This document shows positions 12,306 to 25,428 of a stretch of DNA of 64,000 bases, one piece after another. The stretch covers positions 682,001 through 746,000 of the forward strand of contig JAGYVD010000007.1 of NCBI GenBank assembly GCA_021209875.1, read 5' to 3'. The first letter of the stretch is position 1. Each line of letters begins with the position of its first letter. Position numbers and translations under genes: made by a program. The stretch is from Rosellinia necatrix. Taxonomy: Eukaryota; Ascomycota; Sordariomycetes; Xylariales; Xylariaceae. The notes below the pieces were generated by a model that saw only the letters and a program-made list of their open reading frames with translations, had not been told where the DNA came from and did no database searches.

Positions 12306-13018
12306 TCGTGTGGACAGGTCAAAACATTGGCCTTCACGTGCTAGACTTACTTACCTTAACATGTTACCTTAACATGTATAATAGCAGCGCCACCACAATC
12401 CCGTAGCTGACGTCAAAAAGTTTCTCATGCGGTATCGGTAAGCTGCCGTGGGCAAATTACCATTTAAACCTTCATACAATGTGCACACTACTGTGCAGCT
12501 GTGTATGTATGCAGTGCTGTCCCAAGCTTGGTCTTTAGTGGGAGCAGGCCTAGAATGGAAAGTTCCGCAACCGGCCACGGTTCGACCCCGATAGGTCCAT
12601 TTCAAGAACTGTTCCTGGCTGACCCTGGGCTCTCACCCCACCATACAGGGGACAACCGACTAGGCTGCTGGGCTATAACATAAGCTTCTATTGAGCTTCT
12701 AAGGTGGGATTGGAACCTTCTGTGGGCGCTATAACGATAGGAGCCCTCGTTATAGTCAGGGAATTATCGTGTCGCCTCATATTATATCTGGGATCAGTGA
12801 AATACACGTCCTGTACATCATAACGATAATAATAAGAGTAAGAATAAGAACAATAATAAGGGTATGCCATACTCTTCCTAGTTATCCCCTATCTCGGAGG
12901 CGAAAGGGGGCCAAAAGAAAGAAAAAGAAAAGGTAAAACCGAATGTTGGACGGAGGGGGGGGAAACGTTATTATGTGCAGCATGGCACCCGCGCCGCATG
13001 CTGTGCCTGCTTTGCCTG

Positions 13019-13062
13019 CATGCTGTATGCCGTATGCCGTATGCCGTATGCTGGCTGTATGC
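13019..13062. repeat. 7-bp tandem repeat (GTATGCC)n
   Basis: Degenerate copies of GTATGCC flanked by TGCTGTATG sequences. Confidence 0.8.
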
Positions 13063-13910
13063 TTTGTGCTTTACAGAATGTTGGGGCGCCGCCAAGATGG
13101 TTTTGCAGTCGATTCTGGTCAGCACTGGTTCTCTTTAGGAATTAATGACGGCATAACACAGGTGATGGTGTGTAATGGGGGCAAGCCACTTGGTTTATTG
13201 TACCTGCATATCGCAATCCATACATAGCACATACACATACCATACATACTGCAAATATCCTTCCGACGAGATAACCTATTCGCGCATGGTTCTGCGTTGC
13301 AAACAACCAACGCTATCATACTTAAGCGAGGTTCCGATTTTAGTGTCCGGTGGTGCTATGCCGCGATGGGATCTCAATCTCGTCTATCTTTCGTGGGTAT
13401 GAATACCTTATACAGTATCGAGTCCCGCTAATTATCCTATGGTAGCTAAGTATCAAAGCCCGATATGTGCGTCATGTAAAGCGCTCAGCACTTGGCACTA
13501 GTATGCCTTGAAGAGGCAGAGCTAATCATTCCTGGGGTCGGCTTATTCTGGGGTCCATTCAGGTCTGTGTTAAGTTTATGGTAACTATACTAACGCAATG
13601 AGCTTAGTCTCATCGGATATTGCTGGTCAGCTCCGTAATGTTATAAGTTAGGTTAACTAAGTAGTGTAGTTAACTGGATGCTAAGATATATAGTAACTAC
13701 GGTAGCTATGCGTGTGTGTTAGCTGTTCTAATTCGTGAGCAGCAGTATTCGCGCATGAAAGGATCGCCGGTGCTATGATTTGCCGTGCCGGTTTCCGAGC
13801 TCGGTGAACATATCAGACCCAATAGCACCTTACTACAAGACTTAGTTGGTCTTGGTGTCTCTCGGTGTGCCATCGGTGTGGGAAACACATAAACTAGCCT
13901 AGTAGACGCT

Positions 13911-13976
13911 GGTGTGTGTATGTGTGTGTGCATATGTGTGTGTAAGTGTGTGTATATGTGTGTGTGGTGTGGTGTA
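13911..13976. repeat. (TG)n microsatellite
   Basis: Interrupted TG array of about 65 bp with CATATG and TAAG interruptions. Confidence 0.9.
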
Positions 13977-15312
13977 GTCACATGCTTGTCTGAAAGTTCG
14001 GCGCTTCACTTGAAATTCCCGATACGACTACTTAGCCCTGATATTCTCTTCGCTTCTAGACGTTCTCGTCGGTATATTCATGCCTTTGTTTACATTTAAT
14101 CTAGTACTCGAAATGATTCATGCGGATGCAGTGCGGAGCCAATCAACCACTGTCACTCGCGCTATGGGTACCGATTCCCTGAAACCTCAACCCACGAGGC
14201 AAATTCTCCGCTGTATGTATGCTGTATGCTGTACAGCTAATCTTCTTAGAATAATTAATGTGCTGGCGTGCGACCAGCTGCGTGGTCTTGCGCAGCTGGG
14301 AGTGGGCATCTTCGACGTCCCTGCACCCTCAAATTCCGGCTTCTCGAGAACCCCGTAGACTAGAATAGCTCGTTACATACTAACCATCAATTGCGGGTTC
14401 GAAGTCCGAATAGCCCATCTCTCGCCTACACCATACTGTGGCTGATGCAGAGCCTTCCTCGCTGTTTTCAGCGTGGCGATCGTCAACATTTTTGGCAGCT
14501 TGAGAAGTTTCATGCAGCTCCGCTGATGCGGATGGCTTTTTAAGTTGTTTTGGAAACTATCTGCACGATGCATGCCGCTGTGAAGGATGAATGTATTCCT
14601 GTATCTGCAACGGCAGTTGAGCTGATCATGATGATATGAGTGAGCTACGTGAGTGGGTATGGCCTGTATTTGAGTGAGGAACCGTCACCTGTAGGTGCCA
14701 AAGGAGCCTATGTAGTATGTTCAAAACACCCGCCCGTTCATATCAGATTCCGAATATTATAATACACTTCGTTATCCCTTACTTGCTGATACTAGCATAT
14801 CAGGAAGAGGTTTCGTCGGGTTCGGGATATGAAGTTATTAGCAATTGTTTCGCGCTCCCGTGACCCGGGCACTCGCTTTGTTTCTCAACCCTATTAACTG
14901 CCTAATCCAGGGTTCCATGCCCAAACTGTTACTAAGGAGCACCGCCTTTCCGGAGTGTCGGAGGCCTTATCGTAGACGTCTCCTATCCTCACCTCCCCTC
15001 CTACAAGCCGATGGATGTCAGGGTGATAGCGGATCAGGACTGCAACCTCACTATTCCTTACGAGGACTGCGAATGTGCCAGTATCCTGCCTCTATCTAAA
15101 CCCTGGTAACCCCTTCCGCACAGGAGATAGGCGTGATGAAATAGGTACATGCATATGAGAGGCGTATCGTATGCCGCCACATTTTTGTTTGGGCTACTAC
15201 AGAAATAGTAACTCGACGGAAGAGAGGCGTTCACATCGTGGCGCCCAGATTAGATTCCGAGATCTTCGATTCGCTAACACCCTCGAGCTGGCGGCTTTCT
15301 CATGTCGGCCTA

Positions 15313-15897
15313 TTAGTTCATTCGTCCGGCCTTCGAAACACGACCGGACAACGGTTTTAAGGTAAGTTCAGCCTTGGCAGAAAACAATCTACCCATTGGC
15401 TGCATAAAAGTTGGAACTACGAAGGTCGCTTTTGGGAAAACATTCGCAGTCGGCTTTGCTCCCACTGCAAAAGAGACCTTTCTGTCACGCTGACGGTACT
15501 GGTCCTGTGCGTCCTGCAGCATGGGGGACTTGAGCACTCCTGTACTGTGCTGAGTTACAAGGTACTCGTCGGAGACGTTCTTGGCGGTCGGGGGGTCAAA
15601 GCAACCGTCCAGCGGTACCCCTGGTCCGATTACCACGGTAAGCCGTTTCAGCAAACCCATGTCCCTGCAGAAATCTGGGCTCTGGAACCCCTTTCCGCTT
15701 GGCTGTTGGTCTAAACTCTTGTGGTATGCAACCCCGATGGCTATCTGGCGGCATCCCTGGGGTAGCGAAGTATTGTCGCTAAATCCATGGGCGCCGCACT
15801 TCGCTAGGACGATAGCTTCTACATCCAGCAAAACCTCGCCGTACCAGGGGGGAGGGAAGGGGGGAGAGTAGTGCGCTGCACGAGATCTCCTGCAGCA
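15313..15897 (-). other. Possible coding fragment, unrecognised
   Basis: Open frame on minus with no stop from about 15870 down to 15313. The listed span starts slightly upstream, in a C-rich stretch. No ATG opens it: the 172-residue reading begins at a TTG (15831), and the frame stays open upstream to residues WYGEVLLDVEA. The composition is balanced and not low-complexity, unlike neighbouring incidental frames, and includes GFSDNTSLPQG and TVVIGPGVPLDG. No family was recognised and no clear splice partner was found. It could be an exon of a small gene, a gene relic or chance. Confidence 0.25.
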
Positions 15898-16459
15898 GGA
15901 GAGTAACCACCACCAGCGACGCCCTCATGGGGGCTTAGAATAGATGACAAGGGTCTGAAGTGATTGTCATGAGGACTTGGAGCGGTTGTACCAGATCCGC
16001 ACTTTGTACGGGTTCGAGTCCTTTGAACAGACACACAACCTTCGTCTCGTTTCACCCAAAGATTGGAGCGCAGGCCCTTGGTGGTGACATAGCCAGTGTA
16101 CATATGCACGAGGTAGTATATCTCTCCCGTTAAGACAGGCATCTTCTGCAACTCCAACCGTCATTATTCTCCGTTTCTTGCTGCTATATGTTCATCTTCA
16201 TATCGTCCATCCCCGAAGTGTCTGCATTTCCTTGCCGTCGTCTCGTCTCGAAGCAAGAAACCTTGCTCCAGCTCACCTCCGGCTATGTTCGACACACGCC
16301 CGTTATTTCTTAACTAGCATATATATTATATACTTAATCATCATATTTGCCAACCTATCATTTCCAGTTGCGAAGGTCGTTCCCTGGTTTCTTAAGCATT
16401 GACCCGTTTCATTTCTTTCTGCGGTCTGCGATCTACCTGTACATAGGGTCGTGGTGGAG

Positions 16460-18902
16460 ATGGCGCATATAGCAGCCTGCATGCTGGACAGTGATGGCGA
16501 GACCAACAGCCTCAGGAGCTATATAGCAAATACCTTTTCCGCCAAAGCTTCCACTGATTCGGTAAGCTCACATTGCATCACCGTCATGCTGTTCCCCGGA
16601 CACCAACATAACTCATGAATTGTTCGATGCAGTTAGTTTCCATTCACTCTGCCGATGAGAGGAAGGCAGCTTGGAGAATCCAAAACATGGAAGGGCGCAA
16701 GTATCAACTGTTCCCAAAGGATAAACAACTACCGCCGGTTACGGTAGCAAAGACTCTTGAGCCGGATCAAGCGTGGGCCGTCGCGATGAGCCAGTCCCCG
16801 GAAAAATCAGACAAACCAGATAAAGGGAACGGACTTCTATTAAGAATCAAGGAACACAACCTCACTCGAAGGAGGAAGGTTAGTGTCCCGGAGTTGGGGC
16901 CTATGACGACTGTGCAGGAAGTTTCAATGGATTCCCGTGAGTGTGATTAACAAGTTTCTCTACGACTAGTATTGACAATACTTAGCTACGATTCCGGGAC
17001 GGCCTGCTCTTCATGAGCGTTCAATCAGCACCCCCGTGAACACTCTACGACTGAACTTACGGGGAGAACAAAAGGGTTCGAATGAAACTTTGGAGGTGGT
17101 ACGGAATAACGACGCATCGAATGCGGCGAACATACCGACATTACCGGCTAGACAACCTCTCTCGCCAAAGGACCTGGCACCACTCACCATCCCGTGCCAA
17201 ACCGGGGCGTTCCCGACACTTGCTCGAAAACTCTCGCTGAGCCGGCTCAGATCCGGGAGCAATCAACAAGACCAACCTGTCCGACCCCCTCGCCCAGATG
17301 AGTCACCAAGGACGAGGGCCGTATTCACTCCCTTCACGCCCCTTTCTGCCACGGGCTCAACAGCAACGCCAAGGTCTGCTACGACATATATGACAACGCC
17401 AACCATTCCAACTCCGATCTCTGCTCCCCCCGAGTCACGCCACTCCCCATCACCTTGGGAAAGACAGCACTCGACTGCGGGAACGGGGACTCCCCAAAGC
17501 TCTATGGATGCCGGCTCTATTCCCAGGTCGGATCCCGACGCACAGATACGCAGCACTTCTGTATCAGCTCACAAGAGAGGACAGTCCGATTCAGGAAGCA
17601 TAATGGAGCGCGGTCGCCCGCGAAAGCGGGTCGACGGTACCCCTATCGGTGCTAGCCACAGACGAACTGATTCCAAGAGGAGCCTAAGCACCGAAAGGAG
17701 GGCTTTTGAGACACTCCCGCAAGGATATCGGCCGAAGGACGCCTTGAGAAAGTTGGACCATGTAGAGATCACCCATTTACAAAAGCAAGCCCTCGGCCAG
17801 GCCGCGAGGTTTGAGGTATTAAGAAGGGAGGACGTGGATAATCTCTCCAAGGTAAGCCAATCAAATCTACGCCAAAAAAGAATAAGAAAAATCCCCAAGA
17901 AAAAAATTGGGAAAAAAATCGAGTTCGTGTACATTAACATTCCAGTAGGAGCTTCGCCAGCTTGACGAAAGAACCGAATATCTTCGCCACACTTACACCT
18001 CTCTCCGCGCTGGTCGCCGCAATCTTCAATCCCGCGTCTGCCAGTATCTCCGGTCGCCCCGGATGGCCAAATTCAGCTACGAGGCCATGTTGAAGCAGGA
18101 GGAGACGCTGGCGGAGCTCGACGCCTCCATCGACGACTGGGTCACCAAGCTCGAGCACGCCGAGAACCGACGCACCAGGGTCAGGCAGAAGCTGCTCGAG
18201 CACGTCGCGGCGGCGGCGGCCATGTCCACCACCACCACCACCATCACCACTACCCCCAGCCTTGGCGGCAGCGCTGGCGACAATCTCCAACAGGGCATGG
18301 GGATGCGGATGCAACCCAACGCCGCCGACGTCTCGACACCGCCTCGCAGCCCCACCAAGGGCGCTACGTTCCTCGACTGCTCGTCGCCGTCGCCCTCGTC
18401 GTCGCCCCAGCGGGTCGTCGCCCGCGTGCCGTCGGCCATCATCGAGGAGGAGAACGAGGACGGCAAGGCGCATCACCACCGGGGCGGCCGCCTGAGCGGC
18501 AACGCCCAGTCGGCCCTCGAGCGGATGGAGAGCATCCGGATCTACGCCGACAGCGACGTCTACGCCCTCCTCGCCGACGTCGAGAGCGAGTTCACTAAGC
18601 TTAGCGACGGCGCTGGCACCACCACCACCACCACCACAACAACAACAACAACTCCTGAGCCCATCTCTTCTTCCCAGCGCCCCCCGACCCACGGCCGCAA
18701 GAGGCCGCTGCACCACGTCCGCAGCCACGACGTCCTGGGCAGCGTCCACTCTCCAGTAGCTTCGCAGCCCCCCAGCAGCAGGCATCAGCAGAGGTCGCCC
18801 CCTGCGCCCTTGCCGCCGATGAAGAACTCGCCCACCCGCGGCGGCGAGGTGTTCCTCACGTCCGCCGTCTTCCAACCCCAGCATACCACCGTCTACGCAT
18901 AA
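16460..18902 (+). CDS. Uds1-type (up-regulated during septation) coiled-coil protein
   Basis: Four exons: 16460-16561, 16633-16936, 16986-17851, 17949-18902, giving 741 residues with phase kept throughout. Introns have GTAAGC or GTGAGT donors. The first ATG is preceded by an in-frame stop at 16400, which fixes the start. Residues 1-380 are Ser/Pro/Thr-rich and probably disordered. About residues 385-510 form a conserved charged coiled-coil block (QKQALGQAARFEVLRREDVD, ELRQLDERTEYLR, RVRQKLLEHV) that I match from family knowledge to the fungal Uds1 domain found in proteins linked to septation. The intron at 17852-17948 falls inside this block. The C-terminus is low-complexity with poly-Thr (ACC and ACA triplets) and Ser/Pro. 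Role at septa or in polarity is inference; the domain assignment is from memory, not a search. Confidence 0.8.
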
Positions 18903-19485
18903 AAAAAAAAAAACCTTTACTATAAACGGCTGCGACCGGTACCGCGGCCGTGCATGTATGATCTACGGCCTTCTTCACTACTCATTATACGTTTACACAC
19001 TTTTTTTTTTCCCCAATTCTTTTTTATTTATTTTTTTATCTTAAACTCTCTATATTTTATTCTTCTTACGATCATTCATTTCACTGATGATTCACGGCCT
19101 ACCTGCATACAATCATTTTTCTATAATTGCATGGACGGCATTTATTCATATCGACATATCATTTGAGCAATTTGTTTTTTTTTAACTTCAATACCCTCCC
19201 TTAGAATTATCTCATTGCAACCCCATCCTATTCTGACACAACTGTCTTCTGCCACCTTCACTTGTTACATTTCCTATTGATACTCTCTCCTGTACCATCT
19301 TCCGGCGTTTCGGGTTTTCCCTCCATGTTCCTCTGTCTTCGTGACAGGAGACTTGAATTTTCCACGACTGAACGGCGGCCAAGATACCCAGTGCGCTAGG
19401 CACCCGTATCACGTCACATGTTTGTAACGGCCGGACACAACAACCGACTTTACCTTACCATCATAATTCATTTAACCCCCAGAGT

Positions 19486-19510
19486 GGAGGGAGGGGGAGG
19501 GGGGGGGGGC
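19486..19510 (+). other. G-rich tract with quadruplex potential
   Basis: Consecutive runs of three or more G separated by single A bases on the plus strand, about 580 bp downstream of the Uds1 stop. Confidence 0.6.
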
Positions 19511-19683
19511 ATTATCCCTATGTATTCACTTGTGCCATTCACTTCTCTAACTCGTATTTTTTTTACGAGTGGCCCCCCCCCCTCTAAGACCAGCGGGCTT
19601 CTATCGTTTTACGAAGGGGTGTTTTTTGTTGAAGGAAGTGATTTTGGAGGGGAGAGAGGAAGGGGGTTGAGGTGCAATCACGG

Positions 19684-19715
19684 CACACGGACACACACAC
19701 ACACACACACACACC
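19684..19715. repeat. (CA)n microsatellite
   Basis: About 12 CA units, followed by an A run. Confidence 0.92.
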
Positions 19716-20292
19716 GGACAAAAAAAAAAGGGGGCTAGAAAACGTGCGTCGCACCAAAACACCGCAAGGTGATGTGGAATAGGCAAAAGAGGTCACGTCA
19801 GGCTTGATAGCTTCCTTAGGAGATTTAACCGTCTCTCTTGATACCAAATGAAAAATTCTTACCACATAAAACACTCATCTACACACAAATACTTTTTTTT
19901 TTTTGCATTTTTGCATTTTTTTGCATTTTTCTTATTTCGGGTGCCTCGGCCGTAAAATGCCGCGCTTGTTACCGACGAGAGATAGAGTGTCGTATTCGGT
20001 TTATACCCGAATGAGAGGTCGAACGGGCAGCGAGAGCGGCCTACGGACAACAATCGGGACGTTGTGTTACATCGCGAAATTTCAGCCCTTGTTTCTATAC
20101 ATAATCGTTTCATGCTAGTCACGAGGGACGTTTCCAAAGGACCGCAAAAAGAGAGGTGGGAGGAGGGGCAGAGGAGTCACAGAGAGAGAGAGAGATGAAC
20201 CCTCCCTGTAAATCCTTCCCGGCTTGCCCCTCTTCCCCCAACGGCCGCCATGTATGTACCTGACTAACCAGATAGATACTCCACGTGCGTGT

Positions 20293-20330
20293 ATGGATCT
20301 TGAATGGATCTTATGGATCTTATGGATCTT
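20293..20330. repeat. ATGGATCTT tandem repeat, 4 copies
   Basis: Nine-base unit with one copy extended by a TGA insertion. Confidence 0.85.
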
Positions 20331-21578
20331 TGTATGGGCCATCTTTGAACATCCATTGGATCTATTTATTGCGTGCGGCAAAAAGTGGCGATTGAGGGTC
20401 ATGGAACAATTGGCTTTTTTTCTCACCTTGATGAAGCCTGCCCGACGCCTCGTGTTTCGGGTCGGCGTGGGAATACGTAGTAGCTGTTGGCTAGCTAACC
20501 TAATTATCATACAACAGGATTGACACATTGTCACCGGCCATGGGGCTCGATACGCCTCGCTTGGCATCCTTCCTATGCCCTTGTCCTTCGAGAGGGTAGG
20601 ATGTGGTGATTTATCCACGACGGAATTGCAAATGCATATTACACAGGGTATATTATACAGACGAGGAAGAAAGAGGGGGAGGCGGGGGGGAGCGAAGCGG
20701 CAGTGGACAGGCGAGATATGCATTCTAACGAGCGAGCATGGGGTAATGATCCCTTCGATCTACTCACTCACATCTTCATCCCAACTCTTTTTTCTTTTTT
20801 TTTCTTTTTTTTGCGCCCTAAGACTAAGATCCTTCGCTATTGAAACCCCAAACCACCCCTCCGGGATCTCTAAAGGGTCTCCCACCCTACTGCACAGTCA
20901 GACGCCTCTCAGGCGCCACCCCACGCCACCCACGCCCCCCCGGCTTTACCCTCGGCGCCGTCGCCGCCAATTACGAGAAGAACCATTCGGATGCTTCAGC
21001 CCCCCGCCGCTCACCTCGAGGATCTCGGTGATCATGCACTTTTTTTTTCCTTTCGAGAAAAGGGCGTCCCTTTAGCAAAAAAAAAAAAGAGAGAAAAACA
21101 TGCACTTTTCTACGTCAAACATTCCTCCCCTCCTACCTCTTTCCCTTACATAGAATACGTCAATCCGTAATGTTCTGATCTGACATCGTCCCGAACAACA
21201 ATCCCTTTCTCCTGCACTTACAAAAAAAAAAAAACCCTCTTAATTGCCCGTCCGCAATCAATCCCGCATGCGTCGCAAATCGCAAATGTAATCGGGGCGG
21301 CTCTGCCACCCCCTCTCCTTCCTCCCCATCCTCTCAAACAAACCCCCTTCCCTCCCTCCCTCCCGGAATCCTTCATCTGAACTTTCACCTTTTTGTTTCC
21401 TCGCTGTTAGTAGCCGGCCGGTGAGAGCCCTGGCGAGGAAGAGGAGGAGGAGGAAGAGGATCAGTCAAAACGGGGGACGGTAAAACAAAGAAAAAAAAAA
21501 GACGAGCGAGCTGATCTTTTCCTTCACTCCTCCTCCTCCTCCTCTCTCGCTAGGCGGAATCAATGCCCGAAGGACGAC

Positions 21579-21617
21579 GACTCGACTCGACTCGACTCGC
21601 CTCGACTCGCCTCGCCC
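21579..21617. repeat. (CTCGA/CTCGC)n pentanucleotide repeat
   Basis: Seven to eight 5-bp units alternating CTCGA and CTCGC. Confidence 0.9.
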
Positions 21618-21790
21618 CGGGCCGTCTTGTTCTTGTTTCGTTTGGTTGGCTAGTTTCGGCTCAAACCGTCTCAAGCCGCGTTTCAGAGCGCGTTCATATA
21701 ACCTAGGTTAGACACTTATCACCAGCGGCTCTTATATGATCCCGGATGAGTTAGATAGGTCCTTTAAGCGGTGATAACAGTAATTCATTC

Positions 21791-21820
21791 ACACACACAC
21801 ACACACACATATATACACAC
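21791..21820. repeat. (AC)n microsatellite
   Basis: AC array interrupted by ATATAT. Confidence 0.9.
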
Positions 21821-21835
21821 TCAATGTTCGGATGG

Positions 21836-21869
21836 CAGCTAGCCAGCCAGCCAGCCAGCCAGCTAGCCT
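21836..21869. repeat. (AGCC)n tetranucleotide repeat
   Basis: About eight AGCC/AGCT units. Confidence 0.9.
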
Positions 21870-21945
21870 AGCCCATCGGCTCAACTCATAATCCCTCCTT
21901 AGCCGCGCGCCGGCCACGAGGGCTAAAACCGCATCACTTCCCTCC

Positions 21946-21985
21946 CTACCCTACCCTACCCTACCCTATCCTACCCTACCATACC
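21946..21985. repeat. (CTACC)n pentanucleotide repeat
   Basis: About seven CTACC units with one CTATC variant. The unit is not the fungal telomere hexamer. Confidence 0.9.
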
Positions 21986-23015
21986 TATGTACAGTGCGCT
22001 TAGGATCCCGAATAGACGCGATCGAAAGTACCGAGACTATCGATCGCAAGTACCTGGGCTAGATGGACCGGGCTAGGAGTTGAGGCTGCGGCGTTCTGCT
22101 CGTCCCGTGCCACGAAAACCCCTCTATCGTTGGCCAGCTCTGCCCGCCCGCTCGTGTTATCACCAAACCCACCCTCGGCGCCTGCCGCACATAGGAGTTT
22201 TCGTATTCATGCACGCACACCTGTGATCGATGCGTGTCACGTTACGCACAATATCGCTAAAGAGGCCACGGGTTTCTAGACCTCCCGTCTTTCGCAGTGA
22301 ACCCTCGGGCAATTTTCCTCACGTGCATGGGGGGAGAGGGGGAGACAAGGCAAGGGAGGCAAAATGTAGCATGGCCGGCCCGTGGTGAGGTGACAAACAA
22401 AGAAAAAAAAAAAACCCTAGCCTATCTACCTAGTACGTGCGTGGATATCTACGAGCGGGAGAAGCGCATACTATACTACTATACTATCCATGCAGTGCCA
22501 TGCCTGGCAAAAGAAAGGGAGAGGGAGAGAGGAAGGGAAAAAAAAAACGCAATTTAATTAAACCCAGTCCCGTTCGAAGGGATCCCTTGATCATCCCCGC
22601 CCCGCCCCGTCCCGTCCCCATCTTGTGCTTCGTTCGTTCTCGCCTAGGACTCCCCCCGGTCTCGGGAGAAACAGTGGTGAAGACGCGGGAAGTTTCTTTC
22701 TTTCTTTTTCCTTCCCCAGACTGGGGCGCGGCATAGGCGGTAACGTTAAGGGACGGGATGTAGAGCACAGACGGGGAAGAAGAAGAAGAAGGAGAAGAAG
22801 CGGGATATGGGAGGTCACGGGGATCGCCCGCGGAAAAGAAGGGAGACGGCAGGGAGAGGGAGGAGGGAGAACTCACGGCTTGAGATTATATCGTACGGTA
22901 AGGGGTTCCCAATCCTGTCTTCTCATTTGCTAGTCGTGTCATTTTTTCTTCCCTTTCCTCTCCTTCTTAGCGCGCATCGTCTGTCCCGCCCGTCTCGTCC
23001 GTCCGTTCATAGCTA

Positions 23016-23201
23016 AAGTGCTTGCATCGTAGCAGCGGCGGCGGGCAAGCAGACGGGTGGGCGAGCGAACAGTAACACTAAGAGGGTGGTGGTGGATAAT
23101 ACCTACCAAGTGGGCGATGCGAGCGAACCCGGGTTTTGTTCGTAAAGTGCTTGCAGTGTTACTACCTCCCCCTTCGTATCGTCTGTGCGGAAGTGCTTGC
23201 A
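23016..23201. promoter_or_regulatory. Three copies of an AAGTGCTTGCA element
   Basis: Exact 11-mers at 23016-23026, 23145-23155 and 23191-23201, all in the same orientation and spaced 129 and 46 bp start to start. They sit in otherwise non-repetitive DNA, so this is not a simple tandem repeat. A shared protein-binding site or a degraded dispersed repeat are both possible. Confidence 0.4.
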
Positions 23202-25428
23202 TGAAGATGAGATGAAAAGAAACGCGGCATGGGTAAGGAACCCCCAGGCGCATCTTCCGAACCCCAGATTTTCCTATTACAACCACTACCTCGCCGTTTG
23301 AATCGGTATGCAGGGCTCTCTTGCCCCCGGGGGAAGGGGGAGGACACGGACACGGACGTAGGGGGTAAGAGAGGGCCTGGCGAGCCTCTGGTCTGTCGCC
23401 CATCCCGTCCCCATCTCAAGATGGAGGAAGGGCACGAAACGCCTGCCGTGAGGGCGGTGAGACAAAACCGACGACACCACGATGGCCCCGTTCGTTTCTC
23501 CATTGCCCGCCCTGCGTCGGTCTAACCCGCCCGAACTCGTTAGTTTGGACATGCGACAGGGCTTCTTCTCTCTCAAATCTCGGATCTCCAGCCCGGAAGG
23601 ACAAAAGAAGAAGAAAGAGGAGACATTGAGAGCCAGTCCCCACGAGGGCGGCATGTTCGTTATCTCGACGCAACCCACTCGCGATGCATCGTCATCACGT
23701 CACTGGAGCGCATGGGCGAACAAAAAAGAGACATTATATAATGAAACCCGTCCCTAACCCCTCCCCGCCATCCCCTTTCCCCATTGAGCAGAGCGAACAG
23801 AACGCTTTCGAACTGTCCGTTCGCAAAAGCGCCGCCCCGGTGACCAAAACCAGCCCTGCGGCTTCACTCCATTGACCGCCCGTGTAAATCCGGGTAAATT
23901 GCCTGTTACCACATCGACCTCCGCGACGGGTCGACCTATGTATGTAATGCGTGTGTGTATGCGCCTTAACGCAGTAGTCCGGTGGGGGAAGGAGTTTCAA
24001 CAAGAGACGAAAGGTCCCCCCCTCTTCCCTTGTTGAAAGTGCCCTATCCACATGGCAAGGAGAGGTGAAGAGCCGGTGGATGGTGGGTACGACTATATGC
24101 GCTCCACGACTGCTGGGCACGTTCTCGTTTCCAACCTCCTTCCAGCCAGCAGGTGACTTACTAAAAGAGAAGTCCGTCACAAGAGGCATCTCCCCCCCTC
24201 CACCCCCTTCTCCCCTCCCATCACCTCTTGCAGCGACCCGCAGACGGCCGAAACGGGGAATAGGAGTACCCGGAAACGGCTTGTCGCGGAGCAGAGCGAG
24301 AGAGAGCGGTTTCCCCTTTCTGTGCTCTCGGTGCAGATCGTGCATGAACGTGAGGGGAAATGGCATGGTGCGCACCCAAGTATTTTGTCGTCCGGTTGCA
24401 TTCCCCCCCATTGTAGAATGATGTGCCCAAAGCACGGACAGCCGTATCTAGTAGGTAAGTAGTTACCTGTGACGCTCGCCGGGGTCTACGGACCGCAGGG
24501 CTACGTCAATTGGGCCTTTCTTTTCTTTTTGCGGGGGGTTTTTATCCTTCTTCGTTTTTTGGGTTTGTCTTTCATCACGTCTTACGGCGTATCGTCATCC
24601 GTACAAGGGTAAACCGCCGGTCGGGGAGAACTTTTTGGGATGAGGAGGTTGTATGCCTCCATGTGGCATACAGGGAATATGCAGATAGACCATCACGCCG
24701 GAGACAGACCTCATCCCCGCCAAGGGTTTCTGTTAGACAGGGGTCCGAGTTGAAAAGGACCAGAGATTTGATCGTGGCCATCTGGTCTACCTGCCTAGTA
24801 CATTATTCAATTGTAATTGGATTCATGGCCAATGTTTCTCAAATCACCATTGATGTTTGTGTGAGCACTAGAGCCATGGTAAATGACGATGACGATGGTT
24901 TGATAGGCACCAAGAGAGGGGGGGAGGGGGCTGGTTCTGTCGGTAGACTAAGCCGAAATAGCGAGGGGCAGAGAAGCAGGTCAAAATGCGGAGAGATCCA
25001 GGGGTAGAGGCCAATACCCACACACAACATTACTGTACCGGATTTGTAAGGTTGCATTGCATTATAACATGTCTCAATAGTCAAAAAAAAAAAAAGTTGG
25101 GACGAACACCCTGGACGAAGTGGTAGACGAATTGGGAATCGGATTTCCTGACTTAGCGTGCTTGGTCGGGAGCTGCAGGAAAGAGGCAAGGTTCATCAAG
25201 ATGTGATGATTGACTACTACCTGCAGGGAATGGGGAGGGGGGGGGGGATGAGACGAAAGGCCGTCGGTTCATGACTAGGTGAATCGATAAATGGACGCAA
25301 TGGGAGTGGGTTTTCTCATGATAGCTTGCATATCGATTGTACGTGCTCTACGTCCGTTGATAGGGTGGGTATGCTAAATGATGGCGCTCAAGCCTCCTCT
25401 TCCCCGAGATGAAGAGGCGGACCATTAA

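Larger units (their letters stand above)
8949..16459. other. Intergenic, 7.5 kb, microsatellite-rich
   Basis: No gene is supported with confidence. The left end has a G run (9061-9085) followed by A-rich sequence (9090-9118), plausibly the 3' end of the VOC transcript. Four GTAT arrays lie between 9225 and 10394 and several short tandem repeats between 12267 and 13976. One longer open frame at 15313-15897 on minus is listed separately. From about 11.5 to 14.8 kb the DNA looks more AT-rich and frames are short. Confidence 0.6.

Noticed and set aside
12560..12605. Possible tRNA from GGTTCGACCCC
   Set aside because: Flanking bases do not form a T stem and no acceptor stem is present.
17934..18884. 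316-codon minus-strand open frame opposite the last Uds1 exon
   Set aside because: Antisense shadow of a GC-rich exon; Gly/Val/Ala/Asp-biased, and the plus strand has the conserved coiled coil and splice sites.
21946..21985. CTACC array considered as a telomere-like sequence
   Set aside because: Unit is five bases and not TTAGGG/CCCTAA; it is an internal microsatellite.
23734..24435. 233-codon minus-strand frame in the convergent desert
   Set aside because: Biased composition with His/Thr runs from microsatellites, no domain, no splice support.
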